Shown here: positions 1 to 6,708 of the stretch, in pieces | Position numbering within the stretch: the stretch's first letter is position 1 | How the letters are laid out: each line of letters begins with the position of its first letter | DNA from: JAPUDQ01 sp964462335 | GTDB taxonomy: Bacteria > Patescibacteriota > Saccharimonadia > Saccharimonadales > Saccharimonadaceae | Direction of reading: 5' to 3' | NCBI GenBank assembly: GCA_964462335.1 | Contig: CAYWYG010000020.1 | Coordinates: forward strand, 1-15,237 | Length of the DNA stretch: 15,237 nt | The notes under the pieces: model-generated | What the model was told of the DNA's origin: nothing | Databases searched by the model: none | Seen by the model: the letters and a program-made list of their open reading frames with translations, nothing else | Position numbers and translations under genes: made by a program

Positions 1-537
1 GTCACTGTATCGCTGGAGGTCGGCGAGTTGCGCGTCGAGACGGTCGGTCAGCGCTGCGAGATCACCAGTGTAGACACCCGACTGATCGAATGGACCATAC
101 GGCAGCCCGATCATGTGCGGAATCGAGATACCACCAAGCTCTGGCACGATGACACGTAGGGCAGCAAGTGCAAATCCACCACTGTACGAGCCGTGACTGA
201 TCAGGGCAAATGGCTTGTCGTTTACCTCATGTGCGATGTGGTCAAACGCGTTTTTGAGCACGCCGGGGATGGCGCGGTTATACTCAGGACTGACAAGTAC
301 AAATGCGTCACATGCAGTTAGGTCATCTAGCCATTGTTTGACGGGCTCGCTCGGCTGACGATTGGGGTTGTATTTGGGCGAAATCGCCTCGTCAAACATC
401 GGGAGATCATACTCACGCAGATCAAGCACCTTCACCTCCGTATCCGATAGTTTCTTTGCCTGTGCTGTCACGATGTCAGCCAGATGCCCCGTCTGCCTCC
501 CCTGTCGTGTACTGCCGGTGATAATACCTAGTTTCAT
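1..537 (-). CDS. NADPH-dependent FMN reductase family protein (partial, 3' end outside window)
   Basis: The frame is open for 179 codons from the ATG at 537 down to base 1, so the C-terminus is outside the window. The start is fixed by a strong Shine-Dalgarno (TAAGGAGGAAG) directly upstream. Near the N-terminus GSTRQGR (residues 8-14) follows a beta strand, the flavin phosphate-binding loop of the flavodoxin-like NADPH-dependent FMN reductase family. SPEYN (residues 83-87) is the second family signature, with a downstream ISHGSYSGG stretch. Family members are soluble flavoproteins that transfer hydride from NAD(P)H to FMN, quinones or azo compounds. The substrate here cannot be told. The gene is divergent from a HxlR-type regulator, a common arrangement for redox or electrophile-responsive reductases, so control by that neighbour is likely but inferred. 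Confidence 0.9.
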   Translation of the reverse strand, partial: MKLGIITGSTRQGRQTGHLADIVTAQAKKLSDTEVKVLDLREYDLPMFDEAISPKYNPNRQPSEPVKQWLDDLTACDAFVLVSPEYNRAIPGVLKNAFDHIAHEVNDKPFALISHGSYSGGFALAALRVIVPELGGISIPHMIGLPYGPFDQSGVYTGDLAALTDRLDAQLADLQRYSD

Positions 538-603
538 ACTTCCTCCTTATCTTCCGCTTTCCGCTTAAGCGAGCATGGCTCGCGGCCTTACTACTGGGCT
601 AAT

Positions 604-664
604 CCGTGCTATACTTTCTATAGTACTAGTGTATACCAATCCACTATACAAAGTAAAGTATATT
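604..664. promoter_or_regulatory. Divergent promoter/operator region between reductase and HxlR regulator
   Basis: This AT-rich stretch is crowded with symmetry. An inverted repeat TATACTTT (610-617) / AAAGTATA (655-662) encloses TAGTG (627-631) / CACTA (642-646), and between them sit the palindromes AGTACT, ACTAGT and GTATAC. TATACT (610-615) could be a -10 for the + gene. TATAGT or TATACA read on the - strand could serve the reductase. No -35 element stands out. HxlR proteins are dimeric winged-helix regulators that bind such short palindromes, usually next to their own gene. The operator role is inferred from symmetry and position. Confidence 0.45.
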
Positions 665-988
665 ATGAACATACCAGACACTTCCCCAGAAAACTCATCC
701 TGCATCCGCAGCGCCGCCGATATCCTCGGCACCAAATGGACCGCGCTGATTATTCGCGAACTCGGCGACAGTCCAAAACGCTACTGCGAGATAGAACGCC
801 GTATAAATGACATCAATCCTCGTATCTTGTGCCAACGTCTCGAGATGCTGCACGTTCATGATATCGTCACGCTATCAGATAGCGTCTATGAATTGACTGC
901 CAAGGGTCGTGACCTGATCCCCATCCTTGACGATATGGCCGCGTGGAGCGCCAAATACCCCCGCGACCCCAACTGGAACGTCGCCTAA
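665..988 (+). CDS. HxlR-family winged helix-turn-helix transcriptional regulator
   Basis: This is a 107-aa protein, within the normal HxlR size range. Cys13 followed by a helix and LGTKWTALIIREL (residues 21-33) is the family hallmark: N-terminal Cys, then a G-x-KW-x-LLI motif. Residues 38-70 form the helix-turn-helix (CEIERRINDINPRILCQRLEM), and the wing lies around 70-80 (YELTAKGRDL). The ATG at 665 was chosen because homology begins there; an in-frame ATG at 575 would add 30 non-family residues. No good ribosome binding site precedes 665. Members of the family repress redox or quinone/aldehyde-detoxifying genes, often sensing through the N-terminal Cys. It is divergent from the FMN reductase, its probable target. 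The ligand is unknown. Confidence 0.88.
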   Translation: MNIPDTSPENSSCIRSAADILGTKWTALIIRELGDSPKRYCEIERRINDINPRILCQRLEMLHVHDIVTLSDSVYELTAKGRDLIPILDDMAAWSAKYPRDPNWNVA

Positions 989-1002
989 CCCTCAACTCAC
1001 CT

Positions 1003-1037
1003 CTCTCTGCAGTCAGGAGCCTCCTGACTGCAGAGAG
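1003..1037. repeat. REP-like palindrome, copy A, at the 3' end of the RAYT gene
   Basis: CTCTCTGCAGTCAGGAG (1003-1019) and its exact reverse complement (1021-1037) flank a single C, giving a perfect 17-bp inverted repeat. The inner 12 bp (TGCAGTCAGGAG) are shared with copy B at 1682-1716. The stop codon and last eight codons of the transposase lie inside it. There is no T-run on either strand, so it is not a textbook terminator, though it separates two convergent genes (stops at 988 and 1013). It is probably the DNA hairpin recognised by the neighbouring RAYT. Confidence 0.85.
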
Positions 1038-1666
1038 TCGTTTGAGTGTGCGAGAACGTATTTTAGCTTAGATCGCAATGCGTGGTATTCACGACTATCG
1101 CTCACTTCAGCCGTGTAGCGTCTCTTCTCTTCGGGAGTGTCGGCGAGTTTCTCGTTGTGTAGCCATGCCGCGGCTTTATCGCCTCTGTAGTACCAGATGC
1201 TTGAATAGGGATAGGATGATGGCTCCACGCCAATATCTAACGGATTGAGATGAATATATCGGCTCATGTGCCAGAGATATGCATCGGAAGTGATCCTTGC
1301 GGCTAGGAAATGGTTCTGAAACAACGTCCCTACTCGACCATATTTCTTGTTGAAGTATCTGCTGTACGCCGTCATCACACTTCTCATGAGGAGCTCAATC
1401 CCGTCTTCTTCCCGCAAGTACAGGAGTAGATGGTAATGATTTGGCATGAGGCAATATGCGACTAGCTCCACTTTATCGCGATAATTCGGCAGGAGGCTTC
1501 GATAGGCATCATAGACTCGTTCAGGCGACAAATACCTCTTGAACAACCCGAGCATCACCTCGTAATCATCAGGGGAGCGGAATATATCCATTTTGTCCAC
1601 ACCCCTGTTGTATGCGTGGTAATAGTGCCCCGCCCCATAATTTTTGATGATGTTTCTCGTCGGCAT
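1013..1666 (-). CDS. REP-associated tyrosine transposase (RAYT, Y1/HUH superfamily)
   Basis: A 217-aa protein of the Y1_Tnp family, single-strand DNA nucleases that cut and join at hairpins. YHAYNRGVDKMDIF (residues 16-29) is the usual RAYT N-terminal block. MPNHYHLLL (74-82) carries the metal-binding HUH pair His77/His79. YSRYFNKKYGRVGTLFQ (101-117) holds the catalytic tyrosine, Tyr101 or Tyr104. RYIHLNP (136-142) and SSYPYSS (150-156) are also family-typical, so all expected blocks are present. The ATG at 1666 was preferred to an in-frame GTG at 1681. TATAGT (1673-1678) would start transcription almost on that ATG, and no Shine-Dalgarno is seen. The gene sits between two related palindromes, the arrangement known for domesticated RAYT-REP pairs. 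No target duplication is seen, so independent mobility is unproven. Confidence 0.92.
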   Translation of the reverse strand: MPTRNIIKNYGAGHYYHAYNRGVDKMDIFRSPDDYEVMLGLFKRYLSPERVYDAYRSLLPNYRDKVELVAYCLMPNHYHLLLYLREEDGIELLMRSVMTAYSRYFNKKYGRVGTLFQNHFLAARITSDAYLWHMSRYIHLNPLDIGVEPSSYPYSSIWYYRGDKAAAWLHNEKLADTPEEKRRYTAEVSDSREYHALRSKLKYVLAHSNDSLQSGGS

Positions 1667-1681
1667 ATCTCTACTATACAC

Positions 1682-1716
1682 TACTTTGCAGTCAGGAGCC
1701 TCCCGACTGCAAAGTA
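1682..1716. repeat. REP-like palindrome, copy B, upstream of the RAYT gene
   Basis: The arms TACTTTGCAGTCAGGAG (1682-1698) and 1700-1716 are reverse complements except for one A/C mismatch on the + strand, which is a G-T (G-U) wobble on the transposase-coding strand. The loop is the same single base as in copy A. The core TGCAGTC(A)GGAG is shared with copy A, while the outer five base pairs differ but still pair. The element lies immediately upstream of the transposase start and overlaps where its promoter should be, so the transposase might also affect its own expression by binding here (inference). Confidence 0.82.
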
Positions 1717-1736
1717 TCCGGTGTTGTGTAAGTGGG

Positions 1737-1766
1737 CAGATAGAAACTCCGGCGGGCGCCGGAGTT
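1737..1766 (-). terminator. Probable rho-independent terminator of mscL
   Basis: A 9-bp GC-rich stem, AACTCCGGC (1745-1753) and GCCGGAGTT (1758-1766), has a 4-base loop. On the - strand it is followed by TTTCTATCT, a broken T-run. It lies about 30 bases after the mscL stop codon. The stem is strong but the tail is weak. Confidence 0.5.
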
Positions 1767-1794
1767 ATCGATACCTAGGCTAGAAACAATGGTG

Positions 1795-2187
1795 CTAGCC
1801 TTTTTTCTTGTCGAGCTTGTCGAGTTTGAGCATGTGAACGATGCCGTAGACGACCAATGCGACCGCAAGCAGCGTGATAAGTGAGCTGACAAATGCGCCC
1901 CACATGAACGTACCCTGTCGATCACCGATATTGACAGTGAATTCAGCAGCTTGCAAACCTGCTTGCGAACCGATCATGAGTTGTACGAGCGGGTCAATAA
2001 ACGCGTGGACGAGGTGTTTGACCGTGTCACCGGCGGCGGTACCGATCGCAAGACCGACGGCCAAGCCGACGACACCTTGCTCACGGATAAAGTTCATAAA
2101 TCCACCGACTTTGCCAGCTGCTTTCGTTGCTGGTGCTGCGACAGCCGCGACATTGCGACGTGCTGTTTTCTTGGCCTTGGTAGCCAT
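1795..2187 (-). CDS. mscL: Large-conductance mechanosensitive channel
   Basis: A 130-aa membrane protein. After a basic, Ala-rich N-terminal stretch of about 28 residues comes FMNFIREQGVVGLAVGLAIGT (30-50). This matches the MscL amphipathic N-terminal helix and TM1, where small residues line the pore constriction (VGLAVGLAIGTAAG). FIDPLVQLMIG (63-73) follows as the end of TM1/loop. TM2 is about residues 95-119, and the tail is charged (KLDKLDKKKG). Members form pentameric pores that open under membrane tension and release solutes during hypo-osmotic shock. The start ATG at 2187 has a ribosome binding site GGGAGAG nearby. The N-terminal extension is longer than in E. coli MscL. Family assignment is firm at domain level; channel activity is inferred. 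Confidence 0.88.
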   Translation of the reverse strand: MATKAKKTARRNVAAVAAPATKAAGKVGGFMNFIREQGVVGLAVGLAIGTAAGDTVKHLVHAFIDPLVQLMIGSQAGLQAAEFTVNIGDRQGTFMWGAFVSSLITLLAVALVVYGIVHMLKLDKLDKKKG

Positions 2188-2208
2188 AATTGTCTCTCCC
2201 TTTCTTGC

Positions 2209-2224
2209 CCGTCGATTTCGACGG
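2209..2224 (-). other. Hairpin in the mscL 5' untranslated region
   Basis: CCGTCGA and TCGACGG form a perfect 7-bp inverted repeat with a 2-base centre, just upstream of the mscL ribosome binding site. It would fold in the mRNA leader between the predicted promoter (2246-2273) and the start codon. The function is unknown; it could stabilise the leader or bind a regulator. Confidence 0.45.
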
Positions 2225-2245
2225 TGTTACCTCTGTAATGTTAGT

Positions 2246-2273
2246 ATGATAACAGATTGTGAGAAAAAGACAA
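2246..2273 (-). promoter_or_regulatory. Predicted mscL promoter
   Basis: On the - strand TTGTCT (2268-2273) and TATCAT (2246-2251) are separated by 16 bases, a reasonable sigma-70 type match. This gives a leader of roughly 50 bases containing the 2209-2224 hairpin. Confidence 0.4.
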
Positions 2274-2287
2274 GGAGAGATGTCTCT

Positions 2288-2334
2288 GGGCGGGGTACGA
2301 GAGACGTGCAATACGACCCCCTCGTACCCCGCCC
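2288..2334. repeat. Long perfect inverted repeat between mscL and the 89-aa gene
   Basis: GGGCGGGGTACGAG (2288-2301) and its exact reverse complement (2321-2334) enclose a 19-base loop. This is a 14-bp, very GC-rich stem. No T-run directly follows on either strand; on the - strand a T5 run appears only about 20 bases later. It lies downstream of the 89-aa gene and upstream of the mscL promoter. It may end or protect the upstream transcript, or be a protein-binding site. Confidence 0.6.
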
Positions 2335-2359
2335 GACCACTGCTAGTGCGAGCGGAAGA

Positions 2360-2629
2360 CTAGCAAGGCACACTGTAGGTGACTCGGCGAGCCCCGCATG
2401 TTCTGATTCCGCGGCTGCTGTAGCTCACGGGTGTGAAGTCTTGGCGTAGTACTGCTCCAGAGCTCACCATCGCATTCAGTAATGCAAAGAGCTCGTTTTG
2501 CTGATGTTTGCTGACACCTAAAAACGTGAACAGCTCATGGAGTTTCTGTGCGATGTAGGTAAAGCTGCCGCCAGCTTCACACAACTTTGCGATGACATAC
2601 TCATTAGTCAGTGTTGCTTGGACTGTCAT
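2360..2629 (-). CDS. Hypothetical protein, 89 aa
   Basis: The product is not recognised. The start ATG at 2629 is supported by a strong Shine-Dalgarno (AAGGAGAGACC). Residues 10-60 look helical and contain FTYIAQKLHELFTFLGVSKHQQNELFALLNAM, which resembles a small all-alpha domain. The last 25 residues (SYSSRGIRTCGARRVTYSVPC) are unlike the rest, with two cysteines. No signal peptide or membrane helix is seen. It lies between the argS terminator and mscL on the same strand. No promoter of its own is obvious between the terminator and the start. It could be a real small cytosolic protein; the tail may be poorly conserved. Confidence 0.55.
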   Translation of the reverse strand: MTVQATLTNEYVIAKLCEAGGSFTYIAQKLHELFTFLGVSKHQQNELFALLNAMVSSGAVLRQDFTPVSYSSRGIRTCGARRVTYSVPC

Positions 2630-2650
2630 GGTCTCTCCTTGTCGATGTGC

Positions 2651-2671
2651 GCGGGCCGGCCAAAAGCCCGC
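2651..2671 (-). other. Small GC hairpin upstream of the 89-aa gene
   Basis: GCGGGC (2651-2656) and GCCCGC (2666-2671) form a 6-bp inverted repeat with a 9-base loop, in the leader just before the ribosome binding site of the 89-aa gene. No T-run follows. It may be leader structure; function unknown. Confidence 0.3.
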
Positions 2672-2695
2672 TGGGGTTGAGACGCCGTAGCAACG

Positions 2696-2723
2696 AAAAA
2701 CCGCCGGAGTTTCCTTCGGCGGT
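2696..2723 (-). terminator. Rho-independent terminator downstream of argS
   Basis: Read on the - strand, ACCGCCG and CGGCGGT form a 7-bp stem with a 10-base loop, directly followed by TTTTT. It lies about 100 bases after the argS stop codon and before the 89-aa gene. Confidence 0.75.
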
Positions 2724-2822
2724 GGGTCGATCCTATGGCGAATCTAGCCTGCCGAAGGCACGTCAAACAGGACGAGAATGAGTCCAAGTGATCGTGTGTG
2801 CTTCAGCATACCAGAAAATATA

Positions 2823-4496
2823 CTACATTTTCTCTGGGGCAGCAATACCGAGCAGCGAGAGACCCCGAGCCAGCGTATCACGGTAGAGCATGATGAGATG
2901 TAGCCGCGTCGCCTGCCTCTCATCGCCAATAACACGATTGTGCTCGTAGAAACGGTTAAATACTTGCGCTAGTTCGTAGAGATAATTACATATATAATGC
3001 GGCATCAGCTCGTTTGTAGCTCTTTCTACAACGTCTACATACTCTGTTAATTTCCCTAGTAGCAGCCGCTCATCAACCGTCAATTCTTCCTTCTTCTTTC
3101 TTCCTTCTTCTTTCTGATCCTCCGCTTTCGCGAGGATCGAACACGCCCTGGCATGCGCATACTGCAAATACGGCCCGCTATTGCCCTCAAGTGCAACCGA
3201 TTCATCGGGATTATAGGTGATATCGCCGCCGATACGTACACGCGCAAAGGCATATTTGACCGCAGCAAGCACCGTCGCTTCGCTGGTGTTTTTGCCCAGC
3301 GCGGCGACCGCTGTACGAGCCGCCTCGAGGATATCGAGCGCGAGCAGCACATTGCCTTTGCGGCTGCTCATCTTGACCCCGCCAGTCATCTTGACCATGC
3401 CGTGCGTCAGATGATGCGTCCTCTGAGCTGGTTCGGGTGCGAATTGCTCGATCGCTTTGATCACGACTTGCATATACTGCGCCTGTTCGTTCGCCGTGAT
3501 GATAATAGACCTATCAAACTGATAGTCCTTCCACTTCGTGAGGCTGAGACCGACGTCTTTTGTCTCGTAGGTCGGCAAGCCTTCAGAATTGATAAATACC
3601 CGCGTATGTAGCCCATACGCATCGCCATCAAAGACAATCGCGCTCTGGCTCTCTTTGAACACGCCTTTGGCCAGTTGCTCGCGGACGGTCGAGATACCCA
3701 GTGGCGTCACGTCACTTTCAGGGATAAACCGAGCAAATGGATCGATCGCAAGCTGTCGATACAACTCTGGAAAGTACTCATAACTCCACTGACGGCATTC
3801 CCAATATATTTGAGCAAACGGTGACTCATGGTCAGCCGCTTCATGTAGCGCATAGACGCGCTTGTTGTACTCGACGATTTCTGAGTGGGCCGCTGGGTCA
3901 TCTTCGTCCGCCATCGTTCCTTCGACATAGCGTGCTCCCAGCCAATTTGGACGCTCTTTCTCTGGAATATCGGTCAATTTCTCTGGTAATTCCCCACCAA
4001 GCTCTCGTATGATCGCCCACATACTCCGCGCCACATGTAACCCAACATCACCACCATAATTGATCCGTATCGTCTCCGCGCCCGCATGCTCGACCAGTCG
4101 TGCAATGATGTCGCCCACAAGGGTCGTATAGAGGTGACCAGCGTGCAGCGGCTTGAAGGGATTGGGGTCAGAATACTCGACGACATATCGTTTGCCAGCC
4201 AATGGCTGAGGCGACTCGGCCGCCACGGCCGCGTAGAGCGCGTCATCACGCAGCGTGACATTGATAAACCCAGGACCGGCCACATCAACCGTTTTGACCT
4301 CTGGTACTGATGTCATTTTGTCAGCGATTTCCTGTGCAATCTCTCGTGGGTTGCGGCCAATTTGTTTGCTCAGTTGCAACGCCACATTGGTCGACCAGTC
4401 GCCAAACTGTGGCTCTGGCCGCGTCAGCTCAGGCACCACCGAGACATCGTACATGTCCTGCACAGCTGCGATAATTGCATCGGTCAACACCTTCAT
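2823..4496 (-). CDS. argS: Arginyl-tRNA synthetase
   Basis: A 557-aa class I aminoacyl-tRNA synthetase of normal length that charges tRNA-Arg with arginine. The N-terminal additional domain is marked by FGDWSTNVAL (31-40). The HIGH signature is HAGH (118-121) within SDPNPFKPLHAGHL, typical of ArgRS. KMSSRKG (375-381) is the KMSKS loop; most ArgRS enzymes have a degenerate KMSKS, and here it is close to consensus. The C-terminal DALR-type anticodon domain begins near GPYLQYAHARA. Just after it is a charged stretch KEEGRKKKEEL, encoded by a 14-bp tandem duplication. The ATG at 4496 is the family start; no Shine-Dalgarno precedes it, and a TATAAT lies only 11 bases away, so the mRNA may be nearly leaderless. 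The downstream terminator is at 2696-2723. Confidence 0.97.
   Translation of the reverse strand: MKVLTDAIIAAVQDMYDVSVVPELTRPEPQFGDWSTNVALQLSKQIGRNPREIAQEIADKMTSVPEVKTVDVAGPGFINVTLRDDALYAAVAAESPQPLAGKRYVVEYSDPNPFKPLHAGHLYTTLVGDIIARLVEHAGAETIRINYGGDVGLHVARSMWAIIRELGGELPEKLTDIPEKERPNWLGARYVEGTMADEDDPAAHSEIVEYNKRVYALHEAADHESPFAQIYWECRQWSYEYFPELYRQLAIDPFARFIPESDVTPLGISTVREQLAKGVFKESQSAIVFDGDAYGLHTRVFINSEGLPTYETKDVGLSLTKWKDYQFDRSIIITANEQAQYMQVVIKAIEQFAPEPAQRTHHLTHGMVKMTGGVKMSSRKGNVLLALDILEAARTAVAALGKNTSEATVLAAVKYAFARVRIGGDITYNPDESVALEGNSGPYLQYAHARACSILAKAEDQKEEGRKKKEELTVDERLLLGKLTEYVDVVERATNELMPHYICNYLYELAQVFNRFYEHNRVIGDERQATRLHLIMLYRDTLARGLSLLGIAAPEKM
3087..3114. repeat. 14-bp tandem duplication inside argS
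   Basis: TTCCTTCTTCTTTC occurs twice head to tail (3087-3100 and 3101-3114) on the + strand. Because 14 is not a multiple of three, the copies are read in different frames of argS and give the charged run KEEGRKKKEE. The tract is pure purine on the coding strand. Confidence 0.85.
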
Positions 4497-4498
4497 AG

Positions 4499-4526
4499 TT
4501 GCATAATATTATAACAGAGGTATGCT
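4499..4526 (+). promoter_or_regulatory. Predicted promoter of the four-helix membrane protein
   Basis: TTGCAT (4499-4504) and TATGCT (4521-4526) are 16 bases apart. The leader would be about 20 bases and contain the AAGGAG ribosome binding site at 4540-4545. It overlaps the divergent argS promoter. Confidence 0.5.
4508..4513 (-). promoter_or_regulatory. Predicted -10 element of argS
   Basis: A perfect TATAAT on the - strand ends 11 bases before the argS ATG, which puts the transcript start about 4 bases upstream of the codon. No good -35 is seen at 17-18 bases. It overlaps the divergent + strand promoter. Confidence 0.5.
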
Positions 4527-4552
4527 ATAGATAAACCATAAGGAGAATTTCT

Positions 4553-5008
4553 ATGAGCCTATCACGCACCAAAACCGCCGCAAAACCAGACATGAAACGT
4601 CGTGCCCAGATCATCGCGTGGACAGTATTTGGCCTTGGTATATTTGGCACTGTTGTCTTTTTGCTATCGATCACCCAACAAGGAGCTGCAAGTGGTGAGG
4701 ACCTCGCGTACTTTATATCCTATACACTACTGACATTCCTGGGCTATAAGCTAACGAGATTGAGCGCGGGTGCACTCCGTATTTTGCGTTTTCTGGCATG
4801 GGTCAACGTGATCATCGGCGGCCTGATGTTACTTGCTACTCTCTCTACTTTGCCTTTCATCCTGCAAATACTTAGTGCGGACGCTGCAAGATCTGCAATA
4901 GGTATCATACTTTTACTTGGATTTATCCTGATGCAGCTCTCGCCGGTGATGAGTCTCATCATCTTGATCCTAACCAATCCACCCGCCTTCCGCAAACTAT
5001 TCCGCTAG
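4553..5008 (+). CDS. Hypothetical multi-pass membrane protein, 151 aa
   Basis: The family is not recognised. The start ATG at 4553 follows AAGGAG with good spacing. After a basic N-terminal segment of about 18 residues (RTKTAAKPDMKRRAQ) there are roughly four hydrophobic segments: IIAWTVFGLGIFGTVVFLLS, a second from LAYFISYTLLTFLGYKL, a third from ILRFLAWVNVIIGGLMLLA continuing into TLPFILQIL, and a fourth from IGIILLLGFILMQLSPV into MSLIILIL. The positive-inside rule suggests a cytoplasmic N-terminus. There are no catalytic motifs. It has its own promoter, is divergent from argS and convergent with pyrG (75 bases between stops), so it is probably a single-gene unit. Confidence 0.75.
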   Translation: MSLSRTKTAAKPDMKRRAQIIAWTVFGLGIFGTVVFLLSITQQGAASGEDLAYFISYTLLTFLGYKLTRLSAGALRILRFLAWVNVIIGGLMLLATLSTLPFILQILSADAARSAIGIILLLGFILMQLSPVMSLIILILTNPPAFRKLFR

Positions 5009-5082
5009 TGCACTCCTAAGCGTCTTGAAAAAGTTTGAGCTTTATTAAGTTTACGCCTATGCATCATGCTTATATATACTGC

Positions 5083-6672
5083 TCATGACTTTCTAAGCGC
5101 TTTGATATAGCTAAGAAACAGCGGGTGCGGGCGTGTCGGACGGGAGCGGAATTCGGGGTGAGCTTGGGTGGCGAGGAAGTAGGGATGGTCACGACCTTCG
5201 ACAAATTCGACGAGCCGGCCGTCGGGGCTTTCGCCCGAGATGACCAATCCGCCTCTGTTGATCGCTTCCTCATATGCCCTGTTGACCTCATAGCGATGCC
5301 GGTGGCGTTCGGTGATATCGCGCGCACCGTAGACTTTCTCTGTCTTTGAACCTTTCACGAGCCGCGCCGGATAGTCGCCAAGACGCATCGTGCCCCCCGT
5401 CGCTTCTTTGCCACGCTGGTCAGGCATGATATAGACGACCTGATCGGCGGCCTGAGTATCAAGCTCGCCAGATGTTGCTTTTTTGACACCACCGAGACGT
5501 GCTGCCGCAATGACGGCTACCTGCAAGCCAAGACAGAGACCAAGATATGGCTTCTTGTGTGCCAGCGCGTAGGTCGCTGCCGTAATTTTACCCTCAACAC
5601 CACGTGTACCAAACCCGCCCGGCACAACGAGCCCGTCATACTGCTCGAGCTGCGACGTGCCGCGATGTTCGAGCTCTTCGGCACTTACCCATGTGTACTC
5701 GAGACCGACGCCTTCATGCCAAGCGGCGCTTTTGAGCGCCTCAAGCACCGACATGTAGGTATCTTCGTTGTCGAGGTACTTGGCAACGATGCCAACCCTG
5801 ACGGTTCGTGAGTGCTTTCTTGTTGCTTTGTCGACAACATCATGCCAGGCGCTCAGGTGAGCGCGCCCGGCCTTGAGCCCAAGCAACTTTGCGGTGTAGA
5901 CATCGATACCTTTCTCGTGGAGCGTCAGAGGTACTCGCAGCACAGTATCGGCATTAGGCAACACCACAATCGCCTCGCGCTCCACCCCGCAAAACAAGCT
6001 GATACGCTGGCTGATGTGTTCGTTCGGTGTCTCTTCGACGCGCGCCACGATGATATCGGGCTGTATGCCGAAGCCACGCAAGTCGCGGACGGAATTTTGC
6101 GCTGGCTTGGTCTTGAACTCTTTGCTGGCTCTCAGATATGGGACATAGACGACGTGGATAAATGCCACGTCACCAGGGTGGCGCTGGGCGAACTCGCGAA
6201 ACGCTTCGACAAAACTCAGGCCCTCGTAATCACCCACGGTCCCACCCAGCTCGACGATATGTACATCCGAGCCCTCTCCGGCGCGCACAATGTTTTCTTG
6301 GATAGCCCCAGTCAGATGCGGCACGAGCTGGATGGTGCGCCCGAGGAATTTGCCCGCGCGTTCATTGTCGATCAGCTCTTTGAGCAGCCGGCCAGAAAGT
6401 GTGATGCTATCGCGCGTCGTCTCCTCGTCGAGAAACCGCTCATAATGGCCGAGATCGAGATCAGTCTCCGCCCCATCGCGTGTCACCCAGCATTCACCAT
6501 GTTCGGCGGGATTGAGCGTGCCGGCATCGACGTTGAGGTAGGGATCGCATTTTTGCATCGACACTTTGAGCCGTCGCGCCTTGAGCAGTGCCCCGAGGCT
6601 CGCTGCCGTGATACCTTTGCCAACGCCAGAGATGACGCCCCCTGTTACAAATATGTATTTCGTTTTTTTCAT
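5083..6672 (-). CDS. pyrG: CTP synthase (glutamine hydrolysing)
   Basis: A 529-aa enzyme that aminates UTP to CTP using ATP and glutamine, the last step of pyrimidine nucleotide synthesis. The N-terminal synthetase domain begins KYIFVTGGVISGVGKG (5-20) with its P-loop, then KCDPYLNVDAGTLNP (41-55) and DGAETDLDLGHYERF (66-80), all diagnostic. The C-terminal class I glutamine amidotransferase domain has PGGFGTRG (351-358), nucleophile Cys380 in GLCLGLQ, and HPEF with His505 and Glu507 completing the triad. All catalytic residues are present and the length is normal (about 530-550). The start ATG at 6672 has GGGAG upstream. The leader is long, about 125 bases if the TATAAT at 6805-6810 is used, and contains a small hairpin plus T6 (6709-6731). 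Confidence 0.98.
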   Translation of the reverse strand: MKKTKYIFVTGGVISGVGKGITAASLGALLKARRLKVSMQKCDPYLNVDAGTLNPAEHGECWVTRDGAETDLDLGHYERFLDEETTRDSITLSGRLLKELIDNERAGKFLGRTIQLVPHLTGAIQENIVRAGEGSDVHIVELGGTVGDYEGLSFVEAFREFAQRHPGDVAFIHVVYVPYLRASKEFKTKPAQNSVRDLRGFGIQPDIIVARVEETPNEHISQRISLFCGVEREAIVVLPNADTVLRVPLTLHEKGIDVYTAKLLGLKAGRAHLSAWHDVVDKATRKHSRTVRVGIVAKYLDNEDTYMSVLEALKSAAWHEGVGLEYTWVSAEELEHRGTSQLEQYDGLVVPGGFGTRGVEGKITAATYALAHKKPYLGLCLGLQVAVIAAARLGGVKKATSGELDTQAADQVVYIMPDQRGKEATGGTMRLGDYPARLVKGSKTEKVYGARDITERHRHRYEVNRAYEEAINRGGLVISGESPDGRLVEFVEGRDHPYFLATQAHPEFRSRPTRPHPLFLSYIKALRKS

Positions 6673-6708
6673 TGATCAACTCCCAACTCCCTCAGGGTTA
6701 TAAAAATC

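Noticed and set aside
1003..1716. A complete insertion sequence with target site duplication
   Set aside because: No direct repeats flank the outer edges, and both ends carry self-contained palindromes rather than distinct left and right ends, so RAYT/REP fits better.
1778..1806. GGCTAG...CTAGCC followed by T6 on the + strand, looking like a rho-independent terminator
   Set aside because: No + strand gene lies upstream to use it, and the T6 is simply the reverse of the Lys codons at the end of mscL. The stem includes the mscL stop codon.
1692..1925. Open frame of 77 codons ending in the same LQSGGS sequence as the transposase
   Set aside because: It overlaps mscL out of frame. The shared ending only reflects that both frames run into the same palindrome core.
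5812..6675. A long + strand open frame of 287 codons
   Set aside because: It lies entirely opposite pyrG, whose motifs and catalytic residues are complete. It is an antisense shadow.
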